Below, in pieces: positions 63,403-64,000 of a stretch of DNA of 64,000 bases. Position 1 is the first letter of the stretch, and every line of letters begins with the position of its first letter. The DNA comes from Akkermansia muciniphila (GTDB lineage Bacteria; Verrucomicrobiota; Verrucomicrobiia; Opitutales; Opitutaceae): positions 1-64,000 of the forward strand of contig CAMDHP010000001.1 of NCBI GenBank assembly GCA_945898185.1, in the 5' to 3' direction. The notes beneath the pieces are model-generated. The model saw only the letters and a list, made by a program, of their open reading frames with translations, did no database searches and was not told the origin of the DNA. The position numbers were made by a program, and so were the translations under genes.

Positions 63403-64000
63403 TTAGAACTTCGCGGAGAGATCGATCTGGAGGACGTGAGCCTCGCCGAAGCCGTTGCCCCGGGAGACACCCGCAGCACGATTCTCCTCGATGTTAAACG
63501 AGTTGAAGTAGGTCACGGTGGAGGTGATGGCAGGCGTCCAGCTGTAGACACCGGAGAGGATGAAGCCCTCGCCGTTCAAGAGACCGCCGTTGAAATCGGA
63601 GTCGAGGAGCAGGGATGAGAAGGAGCCGTTGCCGATGTGGCGATACTCGGCGGTCAGTTGGTAGTCGCCAGCGAATTTGTTCTCACCGTAGCGGACGCCG
63701 AGGTTGTAGATATTAGAGTCAGCTTGGGTGGCTGCCTTGGCGGCAGCGACTTGGACAGGAGTGACCGCCAAGACGGGCACGCCCAGACGGCGGGCGCGGT
63801 CGTCGCCGAAGATGTTGTAGCCGTGGGTGGCGTAGAACGAGATCGGTTTTTCACCAAGGGCCGTGGTGTATTCGAAGGGCAAAAGAACCGTGGCGAGGTC
63901 GTTGTAAACGGCGGTGTCGCTGGCTTGGAGGGTCGGAGTATTGGCCGAGCGATCATGTGCAGAAGGCGCGGCGAAGGCAACGATTGTGGGCGCAGCCTTC
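63403..64000 (-). CDS. Putative outer-membrane porin, 5' end cut off by the window edge
   Basis: Only the C-terminal 198 residues are visible. They alternate as in an outer-membrane beta-barrel ('YNLGVRYGENKFAGDYQLTA', 'GFILSGVYSWTPAITSTVTY', 'FNSFNIEENRAAGVSR') and end in 'HVLQIDLSAKF', the terminal Phe expected for BAM-dependent barrels. The pattern resembles the 'putative porin' family seen next to pstS in Verrucomicrobia. The location, 83 bases upstream of pstS on the same strand, suggests a phosphate-uptake channel. The intergenic 83 bases show no convincing Pho box. Family assignment is moderate because the N-terminus lies outside the window. Confidence 0.7.
   Translation of the reverse strand, partial: KAAPTIVAFAAPSAHDRSANTPTLQASDTAVYNDLATVLLPFEYTTALGEKPISFYATHGYNIFGDDRARRLGVPVLAVTPVQVAAAKAATQADSNIYNLGVRYGENKFAGDYQLTAEYRHIGNGSFSSLLLDSDFNGGLLNGEGFILSGVYSWTPAITSTVTYFNSFNIEENRAAGVSRGNGFGEAHVLQIDLSAKF

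Overview
The window is GC-rich and densely coding, and it reads as chromosomal DNA of a Gram-negative bacterium of the Verrucomicrobiota, most likely the Opitutales/Opitutaceae. This is inferred from the gene content: a PEP-CTERM autotransporter-repeat protein, an SHD1-domain secreted protein, an ornithine-lipid gene pair, a caa3-type oxidase, GlnRS, a CBS/DRTGG inorganic pyrophosphatase, and intergenic DNA full of palindromic repeats. No rRNA gene is present to confirm the taxonomy.

Layout. 0-1.5 kb: olsB-olsA ornithine-lipid genes (olsA runs off the left edge). 1.9-6.4 kb: cell-shape operon mreB-mreC-mreD-mrdA. 6.4-12 kb (minus strand): panE, a DUF2937 protein, the fatty-acid genes fabG-acpP-fabF, and a flavodoxin-less CysJ-like reductase. 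12-14.3 kb: an orphan protein gene with signs of two compensating indels, tRNA-Asp, then two facing gene remnants (a LacI-type regulator and the 3' end of an FAD oxidoreductase). 14.3-20.6 kb: a carotenoid/retinol-type oxidoreductase, trmO, rdgB, ribD, an MHS transporter and an MBL hydrolase. 21.1-24.6 kb: an H-NOX sensor overlapping a soluble hybrid histidine kinase, then argA. 24.6-28.7 kb: 1 kb of non-coding DNA, then a large secreted beta-repeat protein. 29-34.8 kb: queF, an SHD1 protein, hisN-like, a DnaQ-like exonuclease, a HAD phosphatase and a family II PPase. 35-41 kb: glnS, murJ, a short pta and a stand-alone BioD/DRTGG protein. 41-47.4 kb: hrpB, typA, a GspF/PilC-like membrane protein and a VF530 protein. 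47.6-52.9 kb: a MacAB-type efflux system, a TPR protein and a phosphoesterase. 53-57.7 kb: caa3 oxidase operon ctaC-ctaD-ctaE-ctaF with a clear terminator. 57.8-64 kb: phosphate cluster porin-pstS-pstC-pstA-pstB-phoU; the porin is cut by the right edge.

How genes work together. The mre genes, mrdA and murJ serve envelope growth. fabG-acpP-fabF feed acyl chains to lipids, including the phosphorus-free ornithine lipids made by OlsBA, which fits a cell also equipped with a full Pst system. The H-NOX/kinase pair is a self-contained NO or O2 signalling module, and the caa3 operon is a terminal oxidase.

The most notable non-genic signal is several different families of intergenic inverted-repeat elements of about 65-170 bp. 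Two families have a second near-copy in the window. In three places a repeat carries or abuts an annotated start codon. I saw no CRISPR array, no complete insertion sequence, no prophage and no obvious defence island.
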